Source: Actinoplanes regularis (GTDB lineage Bacteria > Actinomycetota > Actinomycetes > Mycobacteriales > Micromonosporaceae). Taken from it: a stretch of 64,000 bases of DNA. The translations under genes were made by a program, and so were the position numbers. The DNA lies in the NCBI RefSeq assembly GCF_900188005.1, contig NZ_FZNR01000002.1:372001-436000 (forward strand), in the 5' to 3' direction. The notes below the pieces were generated by a model. That model did no database searches and was not told where the DNA came from. It saw nothing but the letters and a program-made list of their open reading frames with translations. How positions within the stretch are numbered: the stretch's first letter is position 1; each line of letters opens with the position of its first letter. Shown here in pieces: positions 28,229 through 36,383 of the stretch.

Positions 28229-29134
28229 CTACTTGACCGCGCCCGCGGTCAGACCCGCCTGGATCTGCCGCTGGAAGATGCCGTAGACCACGATCATCGG
28301 CAGGATGGAGAGGGTCAGCGCGGCGAACAGCGTGGACCACTCGGCGTGGTAGCCGGCCGAGACGCTGATGTTCGCGATGCCCTGGGTGAGTACCCAGTTC
28401 GCGTCGGAACCGGCACCCTGCATGATCACGACCGGCAGCAGGTACTGGTTCCACTGGCCGACGATGTTGAAGATCGTGATGCTGATCAGGCCGGACTTGG
28501 CCATCGGCATCATGATCTGGAAGAACCGCCGCAGGTGGCCGGCCCCGTCCACGAGCGCCGCCTCGTCGATCTCGGCGGGCAGCGTCCGGAAGAACGCCAC
28601 CAGGAAGAACACGGTGAACGACAGCGAGTAGGCGATGTAGACCAGGATCAGGCCGGTGAACGTGTTCAGCAGGCCCATGCTCTTCACGATGCCGAAGATC
28701 GGGGCGAGCGCCATGAACGTGGGAAACGCCAGGCCGGAGACGAACAGGTAGTAGATCGCCCGGTTGCCGGGGAACTTGTAGCGGGCCAGGACGTACGCGG
28801 CCATCGAACCCAGCAGCATGGTGCCGGCCGTGCTGATCGCGACCACGAAGACGCTGTTCAGGAAGTACTGCCCGATGTGCGCCTCGCTCCAGGCGTCGGT
28901 GTACGTCTTGAACGAGAAGTGCTCGGGCAGCGCGAACGGCTTGCCCAGGAAGATCTCGGAGTTGCTCTTGAACGAGGCGAGCAGCACCCAGATCAGCGGG
29001 CCGGCGGTCGCCAGCGCCCAGAGCAGCAGGGCGATGTGCGCCATGCCGTTGAGCGGGTTGACCCGGCGCTCCCGGGTGGCGACGGGGGCGGGCTTGGTGG
29101 CGACCGCGGGCGGGTCGGTAACCAGGTTCGTCAT
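28229..29134 (-). CDS. Sugar ABC transporter permease, MalG type (NgcG-like)
   Basis: 301 residues with six membrane helices and an N-terminal Pro/Ala-rich cytoplasmic stretch. The ATPase-docking EAA loop reads EIDEAALVDGAGHLRRFFQIMMP. It is the last gene of the operon, 15 bases after the partner MalF-type permease and three genes after the NgcE-like binding protein. Order (binding protein, F, G) and the NgcE-like character of the binding protein suggest GlcNAc/diacetylchitobiose uptake. No ATPase gene is present, so a shared MsiK-like ATPase encoded elsewhere is expected. Confidence 0.88.
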   Translation of the reverse strand: MTNLVTDPPAVATKPAPVATRERRVNPLNGMAHIALLLWALATAGPLIWVLLASFKSNSEIFLGKPFALPEHFSFKTYTDAWSEAHIGQYFLNSVFVVAISTAGTMLLGSMAAYVLARYKFPGNRAIYYLFVSGLAFPTFMALAPIFGIVKSMGLLNTFTGLILVYIAYSLSFTVFFLVAFFRTLPAEIDEAALVDGAGHLRRFFQIMMPMAKSGLISITIFNIVGQWNQYLLPVVIMQGAGSDANWVLTQGIANISVSAGYHAEWSTLFAALTLSILPMIVVYGIFQRQIQAGLTAGAVK

Positions 29135-29149
29135 CTCGATCTCCGCGGG

Positions 29150-30055
29150 TCAGGCGTTGACGGCGTCGCGACGGGTGACCCGCAGGGTCAGCGCGGCGAA
29201 CGTCAGGGTCAGGAAGAACAGCACCACGCCGATCGCGGAGGCGTAACCGGCCTGCGAGTTCTGGAAGGCGTTCAGGTAGATCTGGTAGCTCAGCACCTGG
29301 GTCGCGTTGTCCGGGCCGCCCTTGTTCACCGACATGATGTTGACCAGGGCGAAGCAGTCGAACGCGGCGATGCCGAGGTAGACCCAGGCGACCTGGAGCG
29401 TGTCCCAGAGCAGCGGCAGCGTGATCCGGAAGAACAGCGTCACCTTGGTGGCGCCGTCCAGCGCCGCCGCCTCGTAGATCTCCTGCCCGATCGAGCCCAT
29501 GCCGGCCGAGAAGAGCACCACGTAGAAGCCGATCTGCTGCCAGACCAGCACGATCCCGATGCAGGCCAGCGCCCAGCGCTCGTCGGCCAGGAAGAGCCAC
29601 GGCGACCACGAGTCGGGGAAGAGACCGTTGAGCATGCCGCTGCGGTCCGAACCGAACACCCGGCCGAAGATGACCGCGACGATGGCGAGCGCCAGCAGTT
29701 GCGGGAAGAAGAAGATGACCCGGTAGACCTTGGAGCCCCACACACCCTGGGTGACACCACCGCGGCTCTTGCCGCCGACGTTCAGCAGGAACGCGAAGAA
29801 CAGGGCGAACGCGATGGTGACGATCGGCATCGCGATCAGGATGTAGATGTTGTGCCGCAGGGCGACCCAGAAGACCGGGTCGTCCCACAGCTTCACGAAG
29901 TTGTCGACGCCGATGTAGTTGAACCCGCCGAAGCCCGACCAGTCCGTCAAGGACAGCTGGAACATCTGCAGGTAGGCGCCGACCACGAAGACCAGATAGA
30001 GCGCCAGCGGCACGACAAGGAAACCGATGATGAAGGGGTACTTGCCGTGCCGCAT
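29150..30055 (-). CDS. Sugar ABC transporter permease, MalF type (NgcF-like)
   Basis: 301 residues, six membrane helices. The N-terminus MRHGKYPFIIGFLVVPLALYLVFVV resembles NgcF proteins of Streptomyces as remembered. The EAA loop is EIYEAAALDGATKVTLFFRITLPLL. It should form the transmembrane channel with the MalG-type permease. It begins 28 bases after the binding-protein gene and is followed by its partner after 15 bases, so all three are one transcription unit. Confidence 0.88.
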   Translation of the reverse strand: MRHGKYPFIIGFLVVPLALYLVFVVGAYLQMFQLSLTDWSGFGGFNYIGVDNFVKLWDDPVFWVALRHNIYILIAMPIVTIAFALFFAFLLNVGGKSRGGVTQGVWGSKVYRVIFFFPQLLALAIVAVIFGRVFGSDRSGMLNGLFPDSWSPWLFLADERWALACIGIVLVWQQIGFYVVLFSAGMGSIGQEIYEAAALDGATKVTLFFRITLPLLWDTLQVAWVYLGIAAFDCFALVNIMSVNKGGPDNATQVLSYQIYLNAFQNSQAGYASAIGVVLFFLTLTFAALTLRVTRRDAVNA

Positions 30056-30083
30056 GACGCCTACCTAGGGGTTGAAGACCGGA

Positions 30084-31517
30084 TCAGGAACGGGTGAACT
30101 TGGTGATCGAGGAGTCCTTGGCGACGGCCTGCGAGGCGGCCTCCATGGTGTCGCAGAACTTCTTCGCGTCGCCGCCCTTGAACATCAGCTGGTTCGCGGC
30201 CTCACGGGAGGCGTCGTCCAGCTTCTTGTACCAGGTGTCGAAGAGGTAGCCCATGAAGACTTCCTGGCCGGCCTTGCCCAGAGCGTCGTTGGCGCTGGTG
30301 AGTCCGGGCGAGATCACGACGCCGTCAGCGGCGCCGGCGACCACGGTCAGCGACTTGGTGAGCTTGGTGAACTCCAGCGCCGCCTGCTTCGAGAGCATGG
30401 TGCGCAGGTACTCCTTGCCACCCTGCGGGTTCTTGCTCTTGGCCGCCGCGAAGTAGATCTCGCCGGCCGCGGCGTTGATCGCGGTCGCCTTCAGCTTGTC
30501 CGCGGTGGTGACGCTCGGGAACGCCATCATGGCGTACTCGAAGGTCGCCGGGGTGCTGGCGGCCTGCTCGTTCTCCAGCCAGGAGCCACACGGGTAGAAG
30601 GCGACCTTGTCCTGGTTCTGCTGCAGCTGGACCTCGGTGTGCTTGAGGCCCAGGAAGGACTTGTCGATGTACTTGTTGCCGACCTCACCCCAGGCCTTGG
30701 CGGCCTGCAGCACGGCGTCGTTGGTCCAGGCGCCCGGCTTCAGGTTGTCGATGTCCTTCAGCACCTGCTCGGTGCCGATCTTCGCGGCGCTGGTCATGAT
30801 CGCGCGGACCATGTAGTACGGCGCGTTGGCACCCGCGTAGCCGAACGGCGTGATGCCGGCCGCCTTGATCTTGTCGAGCAGGGCGGTGAAGTCGGCCCAG
30901 GTGGTCGGGAGCGTCCAGCTGTTCTTGTCGAACAGCTTCTTGTTGTACCAGAGGCCGAAGACGGTGAAGGAGTAGTTCACCGCGAACGGCTTGCCGTCGT
31001 AGGTGCCCTGCTGGACGGCGCCCGGGACCAGGGTCTCGGCGACCGTCTTGCCGGCGATGTCCAGCGACGGGGCGGCGAACAGGTCGCTCAGGTCGGCCGC
31101 CTGGCCGGCCTTGACGATGGCGCCGAAGTCCATGATGTCCGAGCCGGAGTTGTTGATCATGTCGGGCGCGGAGCCCGCGTTCAGCCGCGGCTTGATCGTG
31201 GTGGCGACCTGCTGGGTGGCCGAGTACGTGATCTTCGCGTCCGGCCACTTCTTGTTGAAGAGCGGGGTGTCGACGTCGGTGGCGTACTTGGTGCCGAGAC
31301 CACCGTCGAAGATCACGATCTCGACGCCGGCCTTCGGGTCGATACCCAGCGGGTTGTCGGCCGACTTGGTGCCGGTCGCCTGCTTGGTGTCACCGCTGTC
31401 GTCGGAGCCGGCACAGGCGCTAAGGAAGCTCACGCCGGGAGCCGCGACCAGGCCCACCGCGGCGGCGCGGCGGAGCAGGGTACGACGGTCCAGCGAAGAG
31501 TTAGTCATCTCAGACAT
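30084..31517 (-). CDS. Sugar-binding lipoprotein, NgcE-like (N-acetylglucosamine/chitobiose type)
   Basis: 477 residues. The N-terminus has a twin-arginine motif (DRRTLLRRAAAVG), a hydrophobic stretch and the lipobox LSAC, so it is a Tat-exported lipoprotein anchored outside the membrane. The mature part carries features remembered from NgcE: NPLGIDPKAGVEIVIFDGGLG, SATQQVATTIKPRLN and GSWLENEQAA. It belongs to the family 1 extracellular solute-binding fold. It starts 31 bases after a permease gene of a different importer, which puts two binding-protein-dependent systems in tandem. The GlcNAc/chitobiose assignment is inference from resemblance. Confidence 0.85.
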   Translation of the reverse strand: MSEMTNSSLDRRTLLRRAAAVGLVAAPGVSFLSACAGSDDSGDTKQATGTKSADNPLGIDPKAGVEIVIFDGGLGTKYATDVDTPLFNKKWPDAKITYSATQQVATTIKPRLNAGSAPDMINNSGSDIMDFGAIVKAGQAADLSDLFAAPSLDIAGKTVAETLVPGAVQQGTYDGKPFAVNYSFTVFGLWYNKKLFDKNSWTLPTTWADFTALLDKIKAAGITPFGYAGANAPYYMVRAIMTSAAKIGTEQVLKDIDNLKPGAWTNDAVLQAAKAWGEVGNKYIDKSFLGLKHTEVQLQQNQDKVAFYPCGSWLENEQAASTPATFEYAMMAFPSVTTADKLKATAINAAAGEIYFAAAKSKNPQGGKEYLRTMLSKQAALEFTKLTKSLTVVAGAADGVVISPGLTSANDALGKAGQEVFMGYLFDTWYKKLDDASREAANQLMFKGGDAKKFCDTMEAASQAVAKDSSITKFTRS

Positions 31518-31548
31518 CGATGTCCTTTCAGGTGTAACAGGGTTTGGA

Positions 31549-32409
31549 TCAGCCCTTGACTGCGCCGGCGGTCAGCCCGGTGGCGATGTTCCGCTGGATC
31601 AACAGGAAGAAGATCACCACAGGTAGGGAAGTGATGATCGCACCGGCCATGAGGGGCCCCCAGGCGGTACCGCGTTCGGTTTGGTTCTGCAACAGCCAGG
31701 CCATCAGGTTCTGCTTGGCCGGACTGTTGAGCGTATTGATGATGATGAATTCATTCCAGGCCTGGATGAATCCGTAGACCGCGGTGGCGACCAGGCCGGG
31801 GCCGGTGAGCGGCAGGATGATCCGCCAGAACACCTGCGGCCGGGTGCAGCCGTCGATCATGGCGGCCTCGTCCAGCTCCTTCGGAATGCCGGCGATGAAG
31901 CCACGCAGCGTCCAGACCGTGTACGGCAGCAGCAGCACCAGGTAGACCAGCGCGACGCCGATCAGGCTGTTGGTGAGCTCCCAGCCCTGCAGCATCAGGA
32001 AGAGCGGGATGAGCAGGGCGAGCAGCGGCACCAGCTGGACACAGAGGATGATCATGATGATCGCCCGGCGACCATAGAAGTTGAAGCGCGCGATCGCAAG
32101 AGCCGCGAGGAAGCCGACGACCAGTGCCGCGGCCACCGCCAAACCGGTGATGATCAGGCCGTTGACCAGTCCGGAAAGGAAGTTCTCCGCCTTGATCGCG
32201 GACACGAAGTTGTCCAGCGTCGGGTGGGCCGGAAGGAAGTACGGCTCGAAGCTCATCACCTCGTCGCGCGGCTTGAACGCGGTGTTGAGCACCCAGTACA
32301 CCGGGAAGATCATGACGAGCGCGAAGAGCACGCCGCCGGTGTTCGCGAAGATCGTGCCGATGCGGCTGCGTCCGACGGTCAGCACGCCGTCGTCCTGACG
32401 AGCGGCCAT
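31549..32409 (-). CDS. Sugar ABC transporter permease, MalG type (DasC-like position)
   Basis: 286 residues, six membrane helices. The EAA loop reads ELDEAAMIDGCTRPQVFWRIILPLTGPG. The ATG shares one base with the stop of the upstream permease gene (TGATG), which fixes the start and implies coupling. It is the third component of the first importer in this operon. The following gene begins the second importer after only 31 bases. Confidence 0.88.
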   Translation of the reverse strand: MAARQDDGVLTVGRSRIGTIFANTGGVLFALVMIFPVYWVLNTAFKPRDEVMSFEPYFLPAHPTLDNFVSAIKAENFLSGLVNGLIITGLAVAAALVVGFLAALAIARFNFYGRRAIIMIILCVQLVPLLALLIPLFLMLQGWELTNSLIGVALVYLVLLLPYTVWTLRGFIAGIPKELDEAAMIDGCTRPQVFWRIILPLTGPGLVATAVYGFIQAWNEFIIINTLNSPAKQNLMAWLLQNQTERGTAWGPLMAGAIITSLPVVIFFLLIQRNIATGLTAGAVKG

Positions 32410-33392
32410 CAGTCCACCTCTCCGATCTTGAACATCTGGCGGATGTAGAACACCATCACGCCGAGCATCAGCAGCACCGTGATCACCGCGATCGCCGACC
32501 CGTAGCTGTACCGGGACTGACCGAACGCCTGGGTGTACGAGTACGTCGCCAGCGTCTGGAAGTACGGCTCCGGATGCCCGGAACGGAACACCCAGACCTG
32601 CGTGAAGAGCCCGAAGTTCCAGATCACCGACAGCGTGGTGACGATGGTCAGCAGCGGCTTCAGGATCGGCAGGGTGATGTTGCGCAGCGCCTGCCAGGCG
32701 GTCGCGCCGTCCACCGTGGCGGCTTCGAGCAGCTCCTTGGGCACCTGGGTGAGGCCGGCGCTGAGCGAGATCGCCAGGAACGGGATGCCGGCCCAGACCA
32801 CCAGCACGGTGATCAGCGTCCAGCCCTGCCACGGGTTCACGAACCAGCTGTGGTTCGCGTAGTCGACCCCGGGGATCTTGTCGATCAGGTAGTTCAGCAC
32901 CCCGAAGTCGGAGTCGGTCAGCCAGACGAAGGCCTGCGCGGCGACCAGCTGCGGCAGCGCCCAGACGAACATCATCGCGATCATCATGGCCAGTCGGACC
33001 CGGCGGTGCACCCGGCGCATCAGCAGCGCCACGGCCAGCCCGGCCAGCACCGAGACGGTCACCGAGACCACAGTGAACGCGGCGGTCCGCCCGACCACGC
33101 CCCAGAACGTCGAGTCGGTCAGCGCCTTCTGGTACTGCTCGAAGCCGACCCACGGCGGGGCGACTCCGGTGAGCAGCTCCCGCAGCCGCATGTTCTGGAA
33201 GGAGAGCACGATCATGCGGTACAGCGGGCGGCCCAGCAGCAGCGCCAGCACCAGCAGGGTGGGCAGCGTGAGCAGCCAGGGCACCAGAGCATCGTGGCGA
33301 CGGCGCCGCGACGGCCGCTGGGCGGCCGGTTTCTGCACGGTGACCCCACCGGCCGCCTGCGGCCGGGTCGTCGGGGAGTCGACGGCGGTCAT
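32409..33392 (-). CDS. Sugar ABC transporter permease, MalF type (DasB-like position)
   Basis: 327 residues with an N-terminal Arg/Pro-rich cytoplasmic segment (RPSRRRRHD) and six membrane helices. The EAA loop reads ELLEAATVDGATAWQALRNITLPILKPL. It pairs with the MalG-type permease whose start overlaps its stop. It is separated from the upstream binding-protein gene by a GC-rich stem-loop, a common device to give the binding protein a higher mRNA level than the permeases. Confidence 0.88.
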   Translation of the reverse strand: MTAVDSPTTRPQAAGGVTVQKPAAQRPSRRRRHDALVPWLLTLPTLLVLALLLGRPLYRMIVLSFQNMRLRELLTGVAPPWVGFEQYQKALTDSTFWGVVGRTAAFTVVSVTVSVLAGLAVALLMRRVHRRVRLAMMIAMMFVWALPQLVAAQAFVWLTDSDFGVLNYLIDKIPGVDYANHSWFVNPWQGWTLITVLVVWAGIPFLAISLSAGLTQVPKELLEAATVDGATAWQALRNITLPILKPLLTIVTTLSVIWNFGLFTQVWVFRSGHPEPYFQTLATYSYTQAFGQSRYSYGSAIAVITVLLMLGVMVFYIRQMFKIGEVD

Positions 33393-33421
33393 CAGCTAGT
33401 CCTCTTCCACGAGGGGGTGCA

Positions 33422-33446
33422 CCGCCCGCCCGGGCAGGGCGGGCGG
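33422..33446 (-). promoter_or_regulatory. Intercistronic stem-loop between binding-protein and permease genes
   Basis: CCGCCCGCCC-GGGCA-GGGCGGGCGG, a perfect 10-bp stem in the 64-base gap. In malE-malF-type operons such structures protect the upstream message or cause partial termination, so the binding protein is made in excess. The same role is inferred here. Confidence 0.65.
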
Positions 33447-33456
33447 CACCTGGTCG

Positions 33457-34770
33457 TCAGGACTCGTTGAGGGTGGTGTTGATCTGGTCGTCGGCCCACT
33501 TGGTGGCGTCGGCGACGCTCTTCTTACCGGTCAGCACGTCCGTCAGCATGGTCTGCAGGACGTTGCCCTTCTCGACGTCCGCCCACTTCTCGGCGTTCGG
33601 CGGGAACCAGCTCTGCTTGGCGGCGAGGGCGGCCGGAGCGATCGTCGGGTTGTCCGCGGCGGCCTTGTCCATCAGCGAGGACGCGTTCGGCAGGGCGTTC
33701 GCCTTGACCAGACCGGCCATCGAGGTGCTGTCGGTGAAGGCCTTGATCCACTGAGCGGCCAGCTCCTTGTTGGCGCTCTTCTGGGTCACGCCCAGGTTCG
33801 AGCCACCGAGGAAGGAGGGGATCTCCGGCAGCGGCGCGGCGGCCAGCTTGCCCTTCACCTTGGTCGGGACCAGCGGCGAGTTGGGGTCGTTCGGGTCCTT
33901 GCGGACCTCCTCGGCCACACCCTGCTCCCAGGCGTTGCCGTAGAACATGCCCGCCTGGCCCTGCGAGAAGATGCCGGCCTGGTCGTTCTCGTTCTTGGTG
34001 ACGTCGGCCTTCGAGTACTTCTTGACCGCGTCGACCCAGCGCTGCAGACCCTGCTGGGAGGCCGGCTGCGAGAGCTGGCCGACCCACTTGTCGCCGTCCT
34101 TCTTGGCGATGTCGCCACCGGTCGACTTGACGAACGACATCGCGGCGTACCAGTACTGGCCCGGCATGTAGAAGGAGCCGAACTTGCTGTTGCCCTTCGC
34201 CCCGGTCTGGAGCTTCTCGGCGTCCGCGAGGAACTCGTCGTAGGTCTTCGGGGCGGCGGTGATGCCGGCGGCCTTGAAGAGGTCGGTGCGGTAGATCAGC
34301 ACCCGGGCACCCGCGTAGTAGGGCACGCAGTAGGTCTTGCCGTCCAGCTCACAGGCGCCGGAGAGGCCGGAGAGCCAGGTGTCGGAGTTCTCGAAGTCGG
34401 ACTTGTTCACCTCGGCGAAGCCACCGTTGAAGACGTACTTCGAGAACTCGGTGTTGCCGAGCTCGACCACGTCCGGAACGTCCGAGCCGGCCAGCGTCGC
34501 GTCCAGCTTCGTGAGGTGGTTGGCCCACTGCTGGTACTCGACGTTCACCTGGGCGCCGGTCGCCGCGGTGAACCGCTTGGTCGCGTCGTCGACGACGTTC
34601 TTCCAGGATGTCTGGGCGTCCACCATCAGCCAGACCTTGATGGTCTTGCCGGTGCCGTCGACCTTGGTGTCGGTCGAAGCGGTGCCCTTGTCGTCACTGT
34701 TGGAACCACACGCGGCGGTGCCGAGCAGCGTCGCAGCGAGCGCCGCGGCGACCGCGATCTTGCGCTTCAC
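33457..34770 (-). CDS. Sugar-binding lipoprotein, DasA-like
   Basis: 437 residues. GTG 34770 is chosen because GGGAGG lies just upstream and the signal peptide starts there (KRKIAVAAALAATLLG, lipobox TAAC). The mature protein is a family 1 solute-binding protein. It contains TIKVWLMVDAQTSWKNVVDDA and DVPDVVELGNTEFSKYVFNGG, which resemble the chitobiose-binding DasA of Streptomyces as remembered. It is followed by F and G permeases in the dasABC order. It lies 48 bases after the RpiR regulator and is likely controlled by it. The sugar is not proven. Confidence 0.83.
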   Translation of the reverse strand: MKRKIAVAAALAATLLGTAACGSNSDDKGTASTDTKVDGTGKTIKVWLMVDAQTSWKNVVDDATKRFTAATGAQVNVEYQQWANHLTKLDATLAGSDVPDVVELGNTEFSKYVFNGGFAEVNKSDFENSDTWLSGLSGACELDGKTYCVPYYAGARVLIYRTDLFKAAGITAAPKTYDEFLADAEKLQTGAKGNSKFGSFYMPGQYWYAAMSFVKSTGGDIAKKDGDKWVGQLSQPASQQGLQRWVDAVKKYSKADVTKNENDQAGIFSQGQAGMFYGNAWEQGVAEEVRKDPNDPNSPLVPTKVKGKLAAAPLPEIPSFLGGSNLGVTQKSANKELAAQWIKAFTDSTSMAGLVKANALPNASSLMDKAAADNPTIAPAALAAKQSWFPPNAEKWADVEKGNVLQTMLTDVLTGKKSVADATKWADDQINTTLNES

Positions 34771-34818
34771 TTTTCCTCCCGAAGGGATTTCATTCAAAAA
34801 GGGTGGTGGTGGTGCGAT

Positions 34819-35895
34819 TCAGGCGTCTTTCGCCGCCTTGTGGCCGTGCACCGCCTGAGCGGTGCGCTGGAAGGCGGCGTGCGAGCGTTCGTGGGTTCGC
34901 TGCGCGACGGCGACGTACAGAAGATCGAGGACCACCAGCTGCGGATGCCGCGCGGAGAGCGCGTCCGGCCGGAAGGTGGTCGCCTGGGTGGCGGTGAGCA
35001 GGACGATGTCGGCGAGCTCGGCCAGCGGGGAACGGGGGAAGCTGGTCAGCGCGATGGTGGTGGCGCCCCGGCTGCTCGCCTCGGCGAGCAGCTCGATCGT
35101 CTCGCCGGTCTCGCCACTGTGCGAGATCCCGAGCGCGACGTCGCCGGGCCGGGACAGCGCGGCGCTGGCCAGACCGTTGTGCACGTCGGTCCAGGCCCAC
35201 ACCGGGATGCCGATGCGGTGCAAACTGAACTGCATCTCCTCGCCGACCAGCGCACTTCCGCTGGCGCCGAAGATGTTCACCCGTGCCGCGCCGGCGATCG
35301 CCACCGCGGCCCGCTCCACCTCGCCCAGGTCCAGCAGCGAGGCGGTGTCGTGCATGGCCCTGGTGTCGGCGGCCATGATCTGGCCGAGCACCCGCTCCAG
35401 GGGGTCATTGGGCTGAATCTCGCGGCCGATGTCCACCGTCCAGCCGGCCAGCCGGGCGCGCCCGGTCTCGGCGGCGATGCCCAGCCGCAGATCCGCGTAG
35501 CCGTCGAACCCCAGCGCCCGGCAGAACCGGGTCACGGTCGCCGGTGAGGTGCCGCTGCGCTCGGCGAGCTCCACGATGGTGGCCCGGGAGGCGGCGGCGG
35601 GGTCGGCGAGGACCTGCTCGGCGACGCGCTGCAGGGCTCCGGTGAACTCGGGCAGCAGCGTCCGGACCCGGACCAGAACCCCGTCGGAACCCGGGCGGTC
35701 CATGGAGTCGCTCCCGTTCCGGTCACTTTTTTCAGTTTTCTCGGTACGGCCGTTGTCCGTGCCGCCGCGGACCCAGCGGCCCTGCTCAAGCCGGTCCCGC
35801 ATCGTCGGGTCGCTCCCGTTGGGGGCAGCCTGGTCGCGGGCCGGTGAGTCGGCGACCGCGGTCGACGCGGTGCCGTCCATCTCCGGCTCAGCCAT
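34819..35895 (-). CDS. RpiR-family transcriptional regulator with SIS domain
   Basis: 358 residues. The HTH_6 domain (LLPEFTGALQRVAEQVLADPAAASRATIVELAERSGTSPATVTRFCRALGF, about 80-130) is followed by a SIS domain (NIFGASGSALVGEEMQFSLHRIGIPVWAW; GISHSGETGETIELL) that binds phosphosugars. The first 64 residues are unusually charged and low in order. An in-frame ATG at 35703 with a GGGAG upstream would give a regulator of normal length. It heads the operon of two sugar importers, so it probably senses a phosphorylated amino sugar and controls their uptake. RpiR proteins act as repressors or activators; sign unknown. Confidence 0.9.
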   Translation of the reverse strand: MAEPEMDGTASTAVADSPARDQAAPNGSDPTMRDRLEQGRWVRGGTDNGRTEKTEKSDRNGSDSMDRPGSDGVLVRVRTLLPEFTGALQRVAEQVLADPAAASRATIVELAERSGTSPATVTRFCRALGFDGYADLRLGIAAETGRARLAGWTVDIGREIQPNDPLERVLGQIMAADTRAMHDTASLLDLGEVERAAVAIAGAARVNIFGASGSALVGEEMQFSLHRIGIPVWAWTDVHNGLASAALSRPGDVALGISHSGETGETIELLAEASSRGATTIALTSFPRSPLAELADIVLLTATQATTFRPDALSARHPQLVVLDLLYVAVAQRTHERSHAAFQRTAQAVHGHKAAKDA

Positions 35896-35919
35896 CGGAC
35901 ACCCTTTCAGGAAGGACTG

Positions 35920-35965
35920 TTTACTGTCGCGGTAAAAGTTCTTACTAACCGCCCCCCTGTGTCAA
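35920..35965 (-). promoter_or_regulatory. Candidate promoter and operator of the sugar-transport operon
   Basis: On the minus strand a perfect TTGACA (plus 35960-35965) is followed after 15-18 bases by weak -10 candidates (TAAGAA/AGAACT). Further downstream lies TTTAC-TGTCGCG-GTAAA (plus 35920-35936), an inverted repeat with 5-bp arms about 25 bases before the rpiR start. A dyad in this place suits a repressor site, possibly for RpiR itself. No -10 is strong, so the promoter is only tentative. Confidence 0.4.
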
Positions 35966-36383
35966 GACTGTGGACGAAGTTTTCAAACCGTTACCTGACC
36001 TGGGCCGATGAACGCGTGTTTCGCGGACTCCGAATGGCAGCCATCGATCCGCAAATAACCCTTACAGCGTGGCCCGCATCACATGTCCAAGTTGGGCACG
36101 TTTTGCCATCAACTGTTCGGACTGTCGACACAGGGCCGATCAGGCAGGGTCCCATCGACCGAGGGGGCGATTCTCACTACTCCGCGAAACCTCGTCGTCA
36201 CGCAGGAAACAAGATCAAAATTTTTCTCTTACTGCGGTCGCGCGCCGAGCGGACAACACGAACCGCGAGCGAGCGGCGCGCACCCGGACCGCCGCCGGGA
36301 CGCGCCGACGACAAGGGGGCGGTCACCGAGGCGCGTCGCGGCCGAGGCCGATCGCGCCCGGGCCGCCCCCGAACGATCGCGGA
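35966..36383. other. Gene-free region upstream of the rpiR operon
   Basis: About 420 bases between the murD2 stop and the rpiR promoter. The left part is GC-rich. The middle (around 36205-36235) is AT-rich for this genome (ACAAGATCAAAATTTTTCTC), which may be a further promoter or a nucleoid-protein site. No reading frame looks coding and no strong hairpin was found. Confidence 0.5.
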
